DNA of 43,658 bases. It comes from Gracilaria caudata. Its lineage: Eukaryota; Rhodophyta; Florideophyceae; Gracilariales; Gracilariaceae. Positions 26,607 through 37,070 of this stretch are shown piece by piece; positions within the stretch are counted from its first letter, which is position 1; every line of letters begins with the position of its first letter. Made by a program: the position numbers and the translations under genes. The stretch is taken from the NCBI GenBank assembly GCA_030374735.1, contig JASCIV010000119.1, positions 1 to 43,658 on the forward strand. Reading direction: 5' to 3'. The notes under the pieces were generated by a model that was not told the origin of the DNA, searched no databases, and was given only the letters and a program-made list of their open reading frames with translations.

Positions 26607-29261
26607 ATGGCTACTGGAATCGACCCCACCACGCCAGTCGGCAATCGGCAGGCTGAGCTTATGCGTCGCTTCACTGATTTTCTAGACGCAGATAATGGAC
26701 ATGGAATCCTCGCAGACCGTATCAAGCAAATGGTTCAGCCGCCAGATCAGGAGACGCTTAGAGCCGACCAAATGCCAAAACGACTCGTCATCTCCATAGA
26801 CGATTTGCGGGACTTTGACCCTGAGCTCACTGCTCAACTGCTAGTCAGGCCTGTCGAACTCCTCCCTGTATTTGAAAGAGCAATGCAAGACCTAATAACT
26901 GGTATTCGGCAGGAGTTAATGCTGGACAAACGCAAGCTAGCTGAGTATCGCATTGGACTTGAGGGAGCTTTTGGTTCGCGACGAGTTTCTCCAAGAGGTC
27001 TTAAGGCTAATCTCGTCGGCGGCGTTGTTAATGTTGAGGGAATTGTTACCAGAGCCTCTGTTGTCCGTCCTCGATTGGTGTTGTCCGTACACTATTGCCC
27101 GATTACAAAAAAGTTCCACGAGAAGACTTATCGGGATAACGCAAGTGTCAGCTCTTTAGCCGTATTTACCCAAAATGCGGGAATGCCTGGCAGTTCGTAT
27201 CCAACGAGAGACGAGGAAGGTAACCCTCTCGAGACGGAGTTCGGAAAATGTTGGTACAGGGACTCTCAAAGAATTACTATACAAGAATTACCGGAGAAGA
27301 GTCCTCCTGGTCAGCTGCCAAGGAGCGTTGACATTCTTATCGAGGGAGACCTGTGTGACATATGCAAGCCCGGTGACCGAGTCAGTATTTCTGGTATATT
27401 CCGTGCGGTAGGTGGCGCAGTTGCAGCTGGTTCAAGCGGTCTCTTTTCAACCTTCGTGGTGGCGAATCATATTACGTTGCTGTCAGGGGCTGAAGGAAGA
27501 GTCACCGTTGATGCTTCAATCAGTGAGGAAGACATTAAGAGTTTCCGTGAGTATGCGAGGAAAGGCCATGTGCTGAACAGGATGTCCAAGTCCATCGCAC
27601 CGAGTATCTGCGGCCACGATTACATCAAGAAAGCTTTGCTTTTACTTTTGATTGGCGGGAAGGAACGAAACTTAGAAAACGGGACCCACTTGCGTGGGGA
27701 TCTGAACATCCTCATGGTTGGTGACCCCTCAACCGCCAAGTCGCAATTGCTTCGCTTCATCATGAATACTGCACCTCTTGCTGTATCAACGACGGGGAGG
27801 GGGTCTTCTGGAGTTGGTCTCACAGCGGCTGTCACTTCTGATAAAGACACGGGCGACCGCCATCTGGAAGCTGGAGCTATGGTGCTGGCAGATCGTGGGG
27901 TCGTGTGTATTGATGAGTTCGACAAAATGTCGGATGAGGATCGCGTGGCCATCCATGAAGTTATGGAACAGCAAACTGTAACCATAGCTAAAGCTGGTAT
28001 CCATGCGAGTTTAAACGCAAGATGCTCTGTGGTGGCCGCAGCAAATCCAGTCTACGGCTCATATGACAAGACTCGCATGCCCAACGAGAACATTGCCTTA
28101 CCTGATTCCTTGCTTTCTCGTTTTGATCTCCTTTTCATTGTGTTAGATGTCACTGATAAGGAAAGGGATCGTCAGATTGCCGATCATGTCCTAAGAGGCC
28201 ATCGGTTTCGAAGGACCACCGAAACCTTGGACGACGTTACAGATGGACCTGTTCGAGGAAGAAATACTGGCGCGAACTTGGCTGACCATAGTACTGGACC
28301 AACTCCTGTTTACGAGTCTGCTGCGTCTGCGTTGTATGCTCCCTCAGGTGCCTCTGGTAGAAGGCAATCAAGAAGACGTGCCAACAGGAGCGAGAACAGA
28401 ATTCTGTCTTCCAAGTTCCTCAAGCTTTACATTAGCTACGTCAAGCATCGAATGAACCCTGTACTTACGGAGGAAGCCGCAGAACTGATTGCCAAAATGT
28501 ATCAGTCACTTCGGCAAGATGAGTACTCGAAGACCCAACATATAACGGCGCGTAGTCTTGAAACTATAATCCGATTGGCTACGGCACATGCCAAGTTACG
28601 CCTTGAGAAACAGAAGGTGGGTACAGAAGACGTCAGAGCAGCTGCAGAAGTACTCCGCTTTGCTCTGTTTAACCAGGCAGAACCGGATAAGTCGGAGCGA
28701 GTATTCCGTCGAAGTCAGCGATCGAGACGTTCGAAGCGAAATAATACGCATGATGAAGGGAGTGACAACTCTGATTCCGACGACTCGGATGATGATGATG
28801 AAAACGGCAGAGAAGAAAGCGTGACCAATAGAAATGGTACAAGTGAAAATCCAGAGACGGGGAATACCATCCCCGAGGAGGATGAAGATGAAATCACACC
28901 GGCTCCCAACAGTCGTCGAGCCTCCCGACGCAGAGGAGAAGGTGAAGCAACAAATGAAGGTTCCAGCAAACGCGGTACAGGAACGGGCTCAAGCCTCCCT
29001 GAATCAGCTCAAGCAGAAGGAGGTTCTCAGATGGGCGACGAGAGGGCTGGTGTAGCAACGGATGATGTCGGTCGTGTGAAAAGTGGTTTGAACAAATTGC
29101 GAGGGCGTGATAGCACTGTGAAGCTACCTTCATTGATTGGCTTGTTGACCTCTGGCGACCATGGAACACCAATGACGGAAGAGGCTGTGCTGGAAGCATT
29201 GAATAGGCTTCAAGAACGAGATGTAGTAGTTGTAGCTGATGATTCGATCTTCATCGTGTAG
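26607..29261 (+). CDS. MCM3: Replication licensing factor MCM3
   Basis: From the ATG at 26607 the product is 884 residues in one exon. The N-terminal domain has ANLVGGVVNVEGIVTRASVV, SVHYCPITKKFHEKTYRD and GQLPRSVDILIEGDLCD, which identify MCM3 rather than another MCM. The ATPase domain has Walker A GDPSTAKSQ (near 372), GRGSSGVGLTAAV, Walker B CIDEFDKMSD (near 434) and the arginine finger SRFDLLF (near 502). A long Arg/Ser and Asp/Glu-rich linker (about 705-800) carries probable nuclear signals, and a winged-helix-like C-terminus ends the protein (NRLQERDVVVVADDSIFIV). MCM3 is one of six MCM2-7 ATPases loaded at origins. The frame is open upstream to a GTG at 26583, but the ATG is favoured. 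Confidence 0.96.
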   Translation: MATGIDPTTPVGNRQAELMRRFTDFLDADNGHGILADRIKQMVQPPDQETLRADQMPKRLVISIDDLRDFDPELTAQLLVRPVELLPVFERAMQDLITGIRQELMLDKRKLAEYRIGLEGAFGSRRVSPRGLKANLVGGVVNVEGIVTRASVVRPRLVLSVHYCPITKKFHEKTYRDNASVSSLAVFTQNAGMPGSSYPTRDEEGNPLETEFGKCWYRDSQRITIQELPEKSPPGQLPRSVDILIEGDLCDICKPGDRVSISGIFRAVGGAVAAGSSGLFSTFVVANHITLLSGAEGRVTVDASISEEDIKSFREYARKGHVLNRMSKSIAPSICGHDYIKKALLLLLIGGKERNLENGTHLRGDLNILMVGDPSTAKSQLLRFIMNTAPLAVSTTGRGSSGVGLTAAVTSDKDTGDRHLEAGAMVLADRGVVCIDEFDKMSDEDRVAIHEVMEQQTVTIAKAGIHASLNARCSVVAAANPVYGSYDKTRMPNENIALPDSLLSRFDLLFIVLDVTDKERDRQIADHVLRGHRFRRTTETLDDVTDGPVRGRNTGANLADHSTGPTPVYESAASALYAPSGASGRRQSRRRANRSENRILSSKFLKLYISYVKHRMNPVLTEEAAELIAKMYQSLRQDEYSKTQHITARSLETIIRLATAHAKLRLEKQKVGTEDVRAAAEVLRFALFNQAEPDKSERVFRRSQRSRRSKRNNTHDEGSDNSDSDDSDDDDENGREESVTNRNGTSENPETGNTIPEEDEDEITPAPNSRRASRRRGEGEATNEGSSKRGTGTGSSLPESAQAEGGSQMGDERAGVATDDVGRVKSGLNKLRGRDSTVKLPSLIGLLTSGDHGTPMTEEAVLEALNRLQERDVVVVADDSIFIV

Positions 29262-30637
29262 ACGGGAATAGTTAACAACAGGAATAGTTCACTTGGGTTT
29301 TGACGTGAGGTGAACATTGAATGTACCTCGATCGCGAAATAGACATTCAAGAGGTTTCAAAGTGCTTAAACAAGAAGGAAATGCAAATTGAACAGTATCC
29401 TGAAGTTTCTTGGCAAAAGACGCAGTTCGTCAACTGTATTCTTTTGAGTAAAACTGGAAGATAGTCTATCATAGTAGATCGGCATTCGAAGAATCAACTG
29501 CTCAATTCTTGCTGGACGGAAGGTGAAAGGCCTCGATAAGTAGAGTCATGCTTTGATATTCCTTTGTCCAACCTGCACAAGTTGTCTTTGTCTCTACCAT
29601 TGACCCACAGCCAAATACGTCGATATTCTAACCTCAAGACTTTGTCAGCAGGAAACGTCGCACTGATACAATCCTTTGTCCGTCCAACATGTGGAACGCA
29701 TGCTTTCGGATTATTCGTGCATGGTATTCTCCAAAACATCCAGTCGACCGAGAACGTCTAGAATTCTTCACTCCTGATTGTTGTTGAGAACGAAGAATGT
29801 TTTCTTTCAACTTTGGCTGCAGCGTTGCACTTCACCACAATCGTCATTGCAAGGGTAGCATTTGTTTGTGAAGGCCCATCTTTTACGTGTTTAAAATTCT
29901 TCACGGGATGCCATCAGGCTGCGAGACGGTTTGGATATTTAAAATCGAATGCTCAAATACGGTGCCAGAAAGTCCGTTCCGGCTTGAAGCTCGACTCTCC
30001 CCCCAAATTTATTCCAAACGAAGTTTATCAATGGAAGCGCTGATATCACTAACTTGCTTCTCAAAGGTGAACCGTTATGGACGCACCTCTCTTCTTGTTC
30101 TCTTTACACTGCTTTAAAATCGATTCAAGTTCTGTTACATCTCGACCGTCCATCATAATTGTCACCAATGCACATAACCACGTACTTCTGTCTCATACTT
30201 GCCTTCCACTCCTCAAGCACCTCAACATTTCCTTCAGATGCGCATTCTTATCACCACGTTCGTCGCAAATGATTTAGATACTCTCCGCACGGCGATTCCG
30301 TTTCGTGACCGACAACACCCACTTTCGTATGTCTTCCCTACAGGATACGAAATGTTTTCGACGATTCCGACAGGTGAAACTCTCCCGAGCGCTTGAGACC
30401 AATAATTGCACCAACTCCAGAGAGAGAGCTTCTAAGAGAGTCCTCCTACAAAATGAAGTTCAGTATCATAAAACGAGCTTCTGCAGAGTACATAAACCGC
30501 GACTTGCTTCGCAATCCTCACAAGTTCGTCGCATCCATCGGTCGACGAACAAGCTTCAGCGACAAGAAGCTAAGAAGCACATTGGGCAATTCGGCATTTC
30601 TCTTGTATCTCCCGCTCGATCGACTCTAAAGGGCAGA
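29262..30637. other. Intergenic and probable 5' UTR of the bZIP gene
   Basis: No gene is supported. The bZIP frame stays open upstream of its chosen ATG to about 30305, and a short overlapping frame (30393-30629) ends just before it. These could be upstream open frames or extra N-terminal sequence; composition favours UTR. Confidence 0.45.
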
Positions 30638-33072
30638 ATGAGTAACTTCCTTGAGAACAACACTGCCGAGGAGTTTGAACGCCTGCGACGGGCGATTGGG
30701 CAGCCGGATTACGACTCGTTGCCTACCGGTCCCTACCAACCCATATCCGAGGAGGAGCTGTTGCAGGTGGCTCAGCCTCTTAATCTTGGCGATGAGCACC
30801 TGGGGGAGGCAAACTACGACGCCATCGCAGGAAGAAGCAGCTCTGGAAAAGAAGATAAGGAAGATGAAGAAGCCTCGGAAAGCAGCGGGGATGACGAAGT
30901 GGACATGGACGGCATGGAAGAAGATACCGAAGGCAATACCCGGGGGGGTAATTCTGCTTCCAGTCGTCAGGAGGCCGTCGCGCGAGAAGACGGCCGCTCC
31001 GAGCATGGCAGCAGCGATACGGCCGAGGCGGGAGCAGGCGAAGATGTGGAAGACTCGCCTCAATCCCCCTCTCCCACCGACGAAGACACTGACGAGGCCC
31101 ACGATCAATGTTCAGACGTCCAAGATGAATTTGATCGCCTTCGTCGCGAGGAAGAGACGAGTGAGGACGAAGAAGTGGAAGAGGGCACGCAACGTGAAAC
31201 CACGGCTCATGGGAGCGAGGAGGATGATGAGAACAGCTTGGCCTTTCCCTCCCGGTACTCCCCTGAACGTCAACAAGGCTCGCCTCGCTTCGTCTGGAAG
31301 TTTGAGCCTGAAGAAAGGGAAAGGGCGATGCAGGTTGACCTGGATGGCAACTTAACCGCAGCCGCGAGGAACGTGTTGGAACTTCGTCGGGCAACCGTGT
31401 TGGAGCCTGGTGCTGCCCAGGAAGTCAACGAATCTGGAGCTCCGCCAGAGTTCTCGGGTCTTTTGGACGAGAAGTTGGCGGCGGTAACTGCGAACTTTTC
31501 CCCACACTCATCGCAGTGCCCCGGAAAACTATTGGAAGCTCCGCCATCGAGCCTTGGCGAGGGAAAGGCAACGTTCGAGGTTGACGACTTACTCGTCTCA
31601 TCTCCTCGGAAGCCGGTCGGGAATCCCTCTTCATTCCCTACGAGTTTGCCGCTAGCTGCGCCCTCAAACTCGTTGCAGCAAAGCGTTGGACCGTCCCCGT
31701 CACCCGAAGATCCGGAGCCACCACAAGCAGGCCAGGTACCTCCTCAGGTCCGCTCAATGCAGGGTGTCGCCTGCATCCCCAACGCCATCCCGAAGCCCCA
31801 CTTGCCTAGGGATCGGGGCGTACTTGCCTTCCACCCCACTCCGCAACGGGCGACTCCTAACATCCACGGAGTAACGAAACCTACCGGTGGGAAGGCCCTC
31901 GGAGTGCAAAGGCAGCCGATGAAGGGCAACGCTTCGAAGAACAGGGCACGGAAGGCGTGCGAAACTGTCGCGCAAGCGATTTCGGAAGCCGCCGGAGGAA
32001 AGCCGGTGTTCATGCAGAATAGTCACCGCGTCCCAGTCATCAAGAAGCCGCGACCTACGGCTTCGGACATCCTCCCCCCTCGACCTCCGCTCTACCCCAC
32101 ATCGCTCCCCTCCAACGACCAACTACCCCCAGTAACCCGACTGCCATCTCAGGGTCTGGAGGGGCTTCAGGAAGAACTGCTCGTGAGGAGGAGGCAGCCG
32201 GGGCCCTCCGTACGCCACCCAGAGCTCAGAAGGCTTCTGGACATGTTCAGAAACCTGCCGCCTCGACCACCGAACGGGGACGAAAAGATTCGGGGGCCGG
32301 CACCTGCCCTGGACGGAAACAGAGTGTCCGCACCCGCGAACTCTGGCATCCCCGCAAGCGGAAACGCAAACACGACAATCCGTGGGAGCGGATGTCCAGG
32401 GCGAGAGCAGCCGTCCCAAGGATCGGGTGTAGTGGCCGTGGCTGCTAGCCCAGTGGCGCCAACACCCACGGGGCGTAAGTCTGTCAAGAGGAAGGTACGT
32501 GTCGCTAGCCTCGGACGTCGTTTTGCAATGCTCTCGCTGCGATGTGATTAGAAGTCTGACTTTTTGTTCCCCAACCTTCTTTTTTCTTTCTTGTATTGAC
32601 GACCTTTCTTGGAATTCAGTTTGAGATGACAGCGGAGGAGAGGCAGGAGAAGAAGCGCATCCGCGCCATTCGCAACCGGCAGTCGGCGGAGAAAAGTCGT
32701 CGTCGTCGCAAGGAATACGCGGTGTCGCTGGAGTCGAACGTGCAGACCCTGCGCAAGCAAAGTCAGGAATGGCGGCGCAGATACGTCACAGGTCTCACGC
32801 GGCTGTCGGCGATGCAGCGGGATATAAGGGAGTTGTACGGCGACAACCACCAAATCCGCACGCCGGCTATGCAGGAGGTAGTGGATGTCGTTGGGGACAT
32901 GGTTAGAAGATGCCCGCTTACCTTCACGAGGGAGGCGCCGGAGATAGAGCTGCGCAATATCGGCGAAGACGGGCGGCGAGGGGGTCGCGGACGAGGTGGG
33001 CGAGGCGACCGTCCACGAGGAGCCAGTCGAGGCAATCGCGGCAATAGAGGCGGTCGCGGACGGGGGCAATGA
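30638..33072 (+). CDS. bZIP protein with long disordered N-terminus and RGG tail, 2 exons
   Basis: Exon 1 (30638-32494) and exon 2 (32620-33072) are joined by removing a 125-nt GT-AG intron (gtacgt...ttcag) in phase 0, giving about 769 residues. Residues 1-300 are acidic and probably disordered, and 300-610 are Pro/Ser-rich. A basic patch (GRKSVKRK) at the splice leads into the bZIP basic region: RIRAIRNRQSAEKSRRRRKE, with N638-x7-R646. The zipper is short and irregular, with heptad positions L656, L663, W670 and G677. The tail (about 735-769) is an RGG-type box rich in Arg and Gly, usually linked to RNA binding and arginine methylation. It is probably a nuclear transcription regulator. A bZIP with an RGG tail is unusual. 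The splice is inferred from the domain continuing the exon-1 basic patch. Confidence 0.82.
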
Positions 33073-33558
33073 CAGGTCCTGTTCTGGAGAGCTGCGGAAG
33101 ACTTGTAGAGGAGGAAAGAGGTTTTGAAGGCGTGCCCCTCATGGGACTCCCCAACCATAATCTGCCTGGTGGGTGACAGCGCTAGTAGACGGAGGAGTTG
33201 TCTTATTTTGTTTAAAAAAGCTAACCGTTTGATTATGAAACTCATGCAGTTGATCGAAGACTGAAGGCTTCGAACTTCATACCCTCGTAGGTGCGCTCTT
33301 TTTGTTCCTTTCGGGATCATCGGCTTCGAAATGCTTTGGCAACCCTTGCGGGAGCTGTTTACTTGATCGATGAACTACATATTAAGAAAGTAACACCCTT
33401 GACGTCTCGCACTGGAGCATCAGATCGTTAAGGCGTGATAATGTTATCAGAGACCCGTAACTGGTCCACAAACGCGAACGCTCTAGCGATGTATGTTTTT
33501 CCGTGCTATTTTAAAACGATACGATGGTGAAACGCTACGAAGGGTAGATAGACTGTAG
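33073..33558. other. Intergenic; start of the AT-rich zone
   Basis: 3' UTR of the bZIP gene followed by AT-rich sequence. No gene is supported. Confidence 0.45.
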
Positions 33559-34122
33559 ATGAGAGCGTCCGAAGCAAGAAAGAATAGCTTCACGAAACTG
33601 TCGAACGCATCTCCTCCAGGCATTTGTCTCGGACACGGCGCATGCTCTGAAATCCGAATAAATCCGAATTGCATACCCGAAAAAACCCGAAACAAAGGCT
33701 GTAGGCTTGTTCTGCTAAATCACACAAGTAATTCTTTACAGTCAAGAACTGTGGCCAAAACACACAACTCAAAACTCTTGCTACCTGTAAAGCACCAACA
33801 CGGCTCCCTTTGTAGTGCAGAGTTTTTCTCTGCACAACCGACCATAGATGCACCACAAACCGGAACACCTTCAACTAAAAGAATTCTACCTTCCAAAACT
33901 CTTAACAAGCCTTTAAAACAAGACCACAGTAGAAAAGAAGGCCAAATCGTATTAAAATCGCAACATTTGTTTGACGCTAAATCTGGCAAATATCGCAACA
34001 ATTCCCTTTATGTGAAAGATAAGACATTCTTTTCTGCAGATAGAGCCACGGTTATGAGAGCAAAGAGTTCACTTGTGAATCCAAAATCGTCTAATAAAAA
34101 AAGAAACATGAAATACTTTTAA
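33559..34122 (+). CDS. Hypothetical basic Ser/Lys/Asn-rich protein
   Basis: An ATG-started 187-codon frame in AT-rich sequence, where a frame this long is unlikely by chance; no comparable frame occurs on the other strand. A stop lies directly before the ATG, so the start is fixed unless there is an upstream exon. The product is strongly basic, rich in Ser, Lys, Asn and Thr, with no membrane segment or recognised domain. Its end (NSLYVKDKTFFSADRATVM and a KKRNMKY tail) looks most protein-like. Function unknown; lineage-specific or spurious. Confidence 0.4.
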   Translation: MRASEARKNSFTKLSNASPPGICLGHGACSEIRINPNCIPEKTRNKGCRLVLLNHTSNSLQSRTVAKTHNSKLLLPVKHQHGSLCSAEFFSAQPTIDAPQTGTPSTKRILPSKTLNKPLKQDHSRKEGQIVLKSQHLFDAKSGKYRNNSLYVKDKTFFSADRATVMRAKSSLVNPKSSNKKRNMKYF

Positions 34123-35543
34123 ACGTCTGCTCCAACAAATAATCACATACCAAACCTCCAAAATCAGCACTACATAAACATAAAACCCTGCAAGCGGTAT
34201 CAAAGGATAAAACTTATTCTTTATAACCAAAGTCCCATTTCCCAATACTTCGAACGCACAATTTATTTCAAACCATAAGCCAATTTATACTACACTGCCG
34301 GACATTTTTGAGGTTTTTTGCCACTTGGGTCTGCATGGATAATCGACACATGAAAGAAATGTTCTACTCTGCCTCAAAAGAGATCTGCAATCCTTTCGTA
34401 TCATCTCCATTGTTCAAAAAAAGGGAAATCGAATCGATAATAGAGAACGACGTCAAAAAGTACGTTTTGCTGGCAAGTATGTGCGTCTCGGAGAATTGTA
34501 AAGGAGAATACAAGTTCTTCTTTTTTTTCTTATAACATTGGAATTACTGAACAAAGAAGCATTCATATTTTGATATTGCGGTGGCTCCTAAATTACAGAT
34601 GCTGAAAAATATGTTATGTAGTGAAGAATTACCCGGCCTTAGAACAAAAGCTTCCGCGTTTTTCAATAAGTTAGCGATATTCATATTACCTAATGCTCCT
34701 AGATCTCCATTGGATCTGGATATATTTTATTCAAACATTGAAGATCATAAGAGGGTAGTACGAAGGCGTTTTATTCGATGACTGTCATCTTAGATGAATT
34801 TTATTTTTGACATTATTTTCTGTTCCTGAATATGGATGTTTTTGGATCTTATTATGGGCAAAGGACATCGAGGGGCTGTTGAAATATTTGCTCTATTTAT
34901 CCTGGGAGAAAAAGAGAGTGCAGATTTTGGTCTTTCGAAGATCAAGAGAAGAAGAGGATTTTTTTTTCTGATAGTGTGATAGTTGTAAACCAATTTGAAA
35001 GCTTAGCAAAACCTTGGAAAGTAATCGGTTTGAACTATTGCTGGAGAGGGAGCTCTTATGATGACAATCTTGCATTGCGGCGAGAATGTCCATGCCGGAG
35101 GGCACCCTTGGCAATACTAACGGTGGTCATTGCAATCTTACCAGCAAAAGATTGTTCTTTTATTAGTTACGAAACTGCTTCTATGCACGATGCTTGCGCA
35201 ACCCAGATACCGAGCGAAACAACAGGGACGCATTGATTCTGATTTCAGAGGCATCGGGTTCTACGAAGACTCTAATAGAACCCAACGATGAATGATGAAG
35301 TGCCGTATATGCAAATCTTTGTCAAATAAGTTGGTCGTGGTGTATCTGCGAATATTTTTTCGTGCAGACGAGTTCCGGTGTTGTGTTGATTTAAAAAAAA
35401 AACGTTCTTTTCATAACATATTGTGCTTTGTTTATGTTTTCAAGTTCAAAACTAAGTTGACAAGTCTTGTCTAGATAGGAACGTAGTTTATTTTTGCTGA
35501 GAAGATCTACCTTGAACTACAAAGAATGGCTTGAGTCGTGAGA
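34123..35543. other. AT-rich region with short unassigned open stretches
   Basis: Two short plus-strand stretches look partly protein-like: one from an ATG at 34335 (including FKKREIESIIENDVKKYVLL) and one near 34599-34781 (PGLRTKASAFFNKLAIFILP). A consistent splice between them could not be found, since the joins tried ran into stops. No family recognised. Confidence 0.3.
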
Positions 35544-36067
35544 TCAAATATCTGGTTCAGTTTGTAGAGTGCTCAAAGAGTCTATGTCACTCATGAACGA
35601 AGGAATTTTGGCTTTTGCCTTTTCTCCGTCGCTTCTATAGTACACTTTCTGCTCATATTGAAGCATAGAATCGCAACATTTCAAAGCCAGATCTTTAAGG
35701 ATCACTTCAAGTGCCTTAGGCCCTTCGTTAATTAGCAAAAACCCGGACTATTATCCTGCCAGTGATCACAACAGTGGTAGTTATTAGCATCGCGAGCAAT
35801 GACGCATTACTGCCCCGTCTCCGAAAAAAATACAAGGTCATCTCCAGAGATGAAATTTTCCGCATTGGTTGATTCGGCAATGTCAAAATGATCTGTTGAC
35901 AAGGTGATCTTCGTTATACTCGTGTGGGGAGAAGGGGTTGGAAGGGGTCCCAGCTGATACGTGGCAGATTCGTGAACGGGGAGCCAGCAAAATGTTTGAA
36001 TGGGCGACAAGACGGGCACGGTGAGCGCGGTGGGCGCGGCGCGGCGGTTAGGTTGGTTTGTACACAT
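35544..36067 (-). CDS. Possible small two-exon gene, 145 residues
   Basis: Tentative minus-strand exons 36067-35834 and 35747-35544 are joined in phase 0 by an 86-nt intron (donor gtattt, acceptor aatag). The joined part reads NFISGDDL followed by SGFLLINEGPKALEVILKDL, then CCDSMLQYEQKVYYRS, and looks protein-like. The donor is weak and the first exon's N-terminal half is Pro/Thr-rich and UTR-like. No family recognised. Confidence 0.3.
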
Positions 36068-36443
36068 CTAAACCACATACCATGCTGGACATGGCAAAGT
36101 CGGAACGCAAACGACGTACTCTAGCGGAATCTAGATAGATCCAGTCGTAAAGCTAAGAGGAACCGCAAGGTTGGATGTAAGTGCGGGAACAAAGCGTGAC
36201 AAGTCAAACAATGGCAAACGAACGCGGTTTTTTTCGGAAGCAGAGAGTTTCAAACGATGGATGCATATTATATTTTTGGATGCTTTCGTACAAGCGAAGG
36301 GACAACAGAAGGTGAGAGCGCCGACAGACAAAAGTACTGAACTGAAGGCTACGAATCCGCCAATCTCGTTCACCGTTTTCATAGCTTCATTGTGCATACT
36401 CTTGCAACAAATGAGACGAGCCGTATAGCAGAATACGACGAGC
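36068..36443. other. Intergenic, no gene supported
   Basis: Lies 3' of the membrane-protein gene and upstream of the tentative small gene. Only short frames were seen. Confidence 0.4.
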
Positions 36444-36998
36444 TTAAACAAACGCGAGGATCTTGTGGAGCCCGAAACCAGCTGTAAACGAGACCAAAAG
36501 CACTCGAAGTCCCATAAACCTCGCAATGAGTAAGCTGCATAGCCACAACAAAAGCACCATAGTGAGCATATTGCTCGAGCCTTGTCTCCACGGGGGCAAA
36601 CGCGGCGCCTCCTTAGTACCGCAGCTTCTTTCCCTTAAGTAAACGTCGAGTTTGTTTGTTTGTCCATCATCGTTGTCCTTCTTCTTCTCCGTTGGAGATC
36701 CGTCTGTGTTCTCATTTCGCTCCGAATCGCTGTCCTTCTTCTTCTCCGTTGGAGATCCGTCTGCGTTCTCATTTCGCTCCGAATCGTTGTCCTTGCCCAT
36801 CATCCCGTCCACGATTTTAGAAACAGCGGTACCGGCCGCACCTGCAGCCGCAACCTCCCCCGCCAAAATCGTACCAGTTCCAAACGCAGCCGAGAATGCA
36901 GACCACGAGGAAAATGCGGAGAGACCTCCATCCAGTGGTGCTAGGGCCAGACATCCTAGAGACACAATACCACCGACTATCATTCCAGGCTTCACCAT
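36444..36998 (-). CDS. Predicted membrane protein with 18-residue tandem repeat
   Basis: From the ATG at 36998 the product is 184 residues; the frame is open upstream to 37070. Residues about 5-60 are hydrophobic and Gly/Ala-rich (GMIVGGIVSLGCLALAPLDG, then TGTILAGEVAAAGAAGTAVS), like a glycine-zipper membrane region. A hydrophilic middle contains two copies of an 18-residue unit (DSERNENADGSPTEKKKD). The C-terminus has one or two membrane segments (MLTMVLLLWLCSLLIARFMG). Family unknown. The opposite strand is also partly open, but the hydrophobic/charged pattern here is more protein-like. Confidence 0.5.
   Translation of the reverse strand: MVKPGMIVGGIVSLGCLALAPLDGGLSAFSSWSAFSAAFGTGTILAGEVAAAGAAGTAVSKIVDGMMGKDNDSERNENADGSPTEKKKDSDSERNENTDGSPTEKKKDNDDGQTNKLDVYLRERSCGTKEAPRLPPWRQGSSNMLTMVLLLWLCSLLIARFMGLRVLLVSFTAGFGLHKILAFV
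36670..36785 (-). repeat. 54-bp tandem repeat, two copies
   Basis: Two near-identical copies of a 54-bp unit (the minus strand encodes DSERNEN-x-DGSPTEKKKD), in frame in the membrane-protein gene. Confidence 0.85.
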
Positions 36999-37070
36999 TT
37001 CTGATCGTGATCTCCGAAAGGTCTGAGTGTCAATTAGCTGGTGCTCGGTTTTTCTCAGTGCGCTGGGCAC

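Noticed and set aside
26607..29261. First read as MCM5
   Set aside because: The N-terminal blocks (SVHYCPITKKF, GQLPRSVDILIEGDLCD) and the acidic linker fit MCM3 better.
30780..31394. Long frames on both strands inside exon 1 of the bZIP gene
   Set aside because: Shadows of low-complexity acidic and Pro-rich coding sequence.
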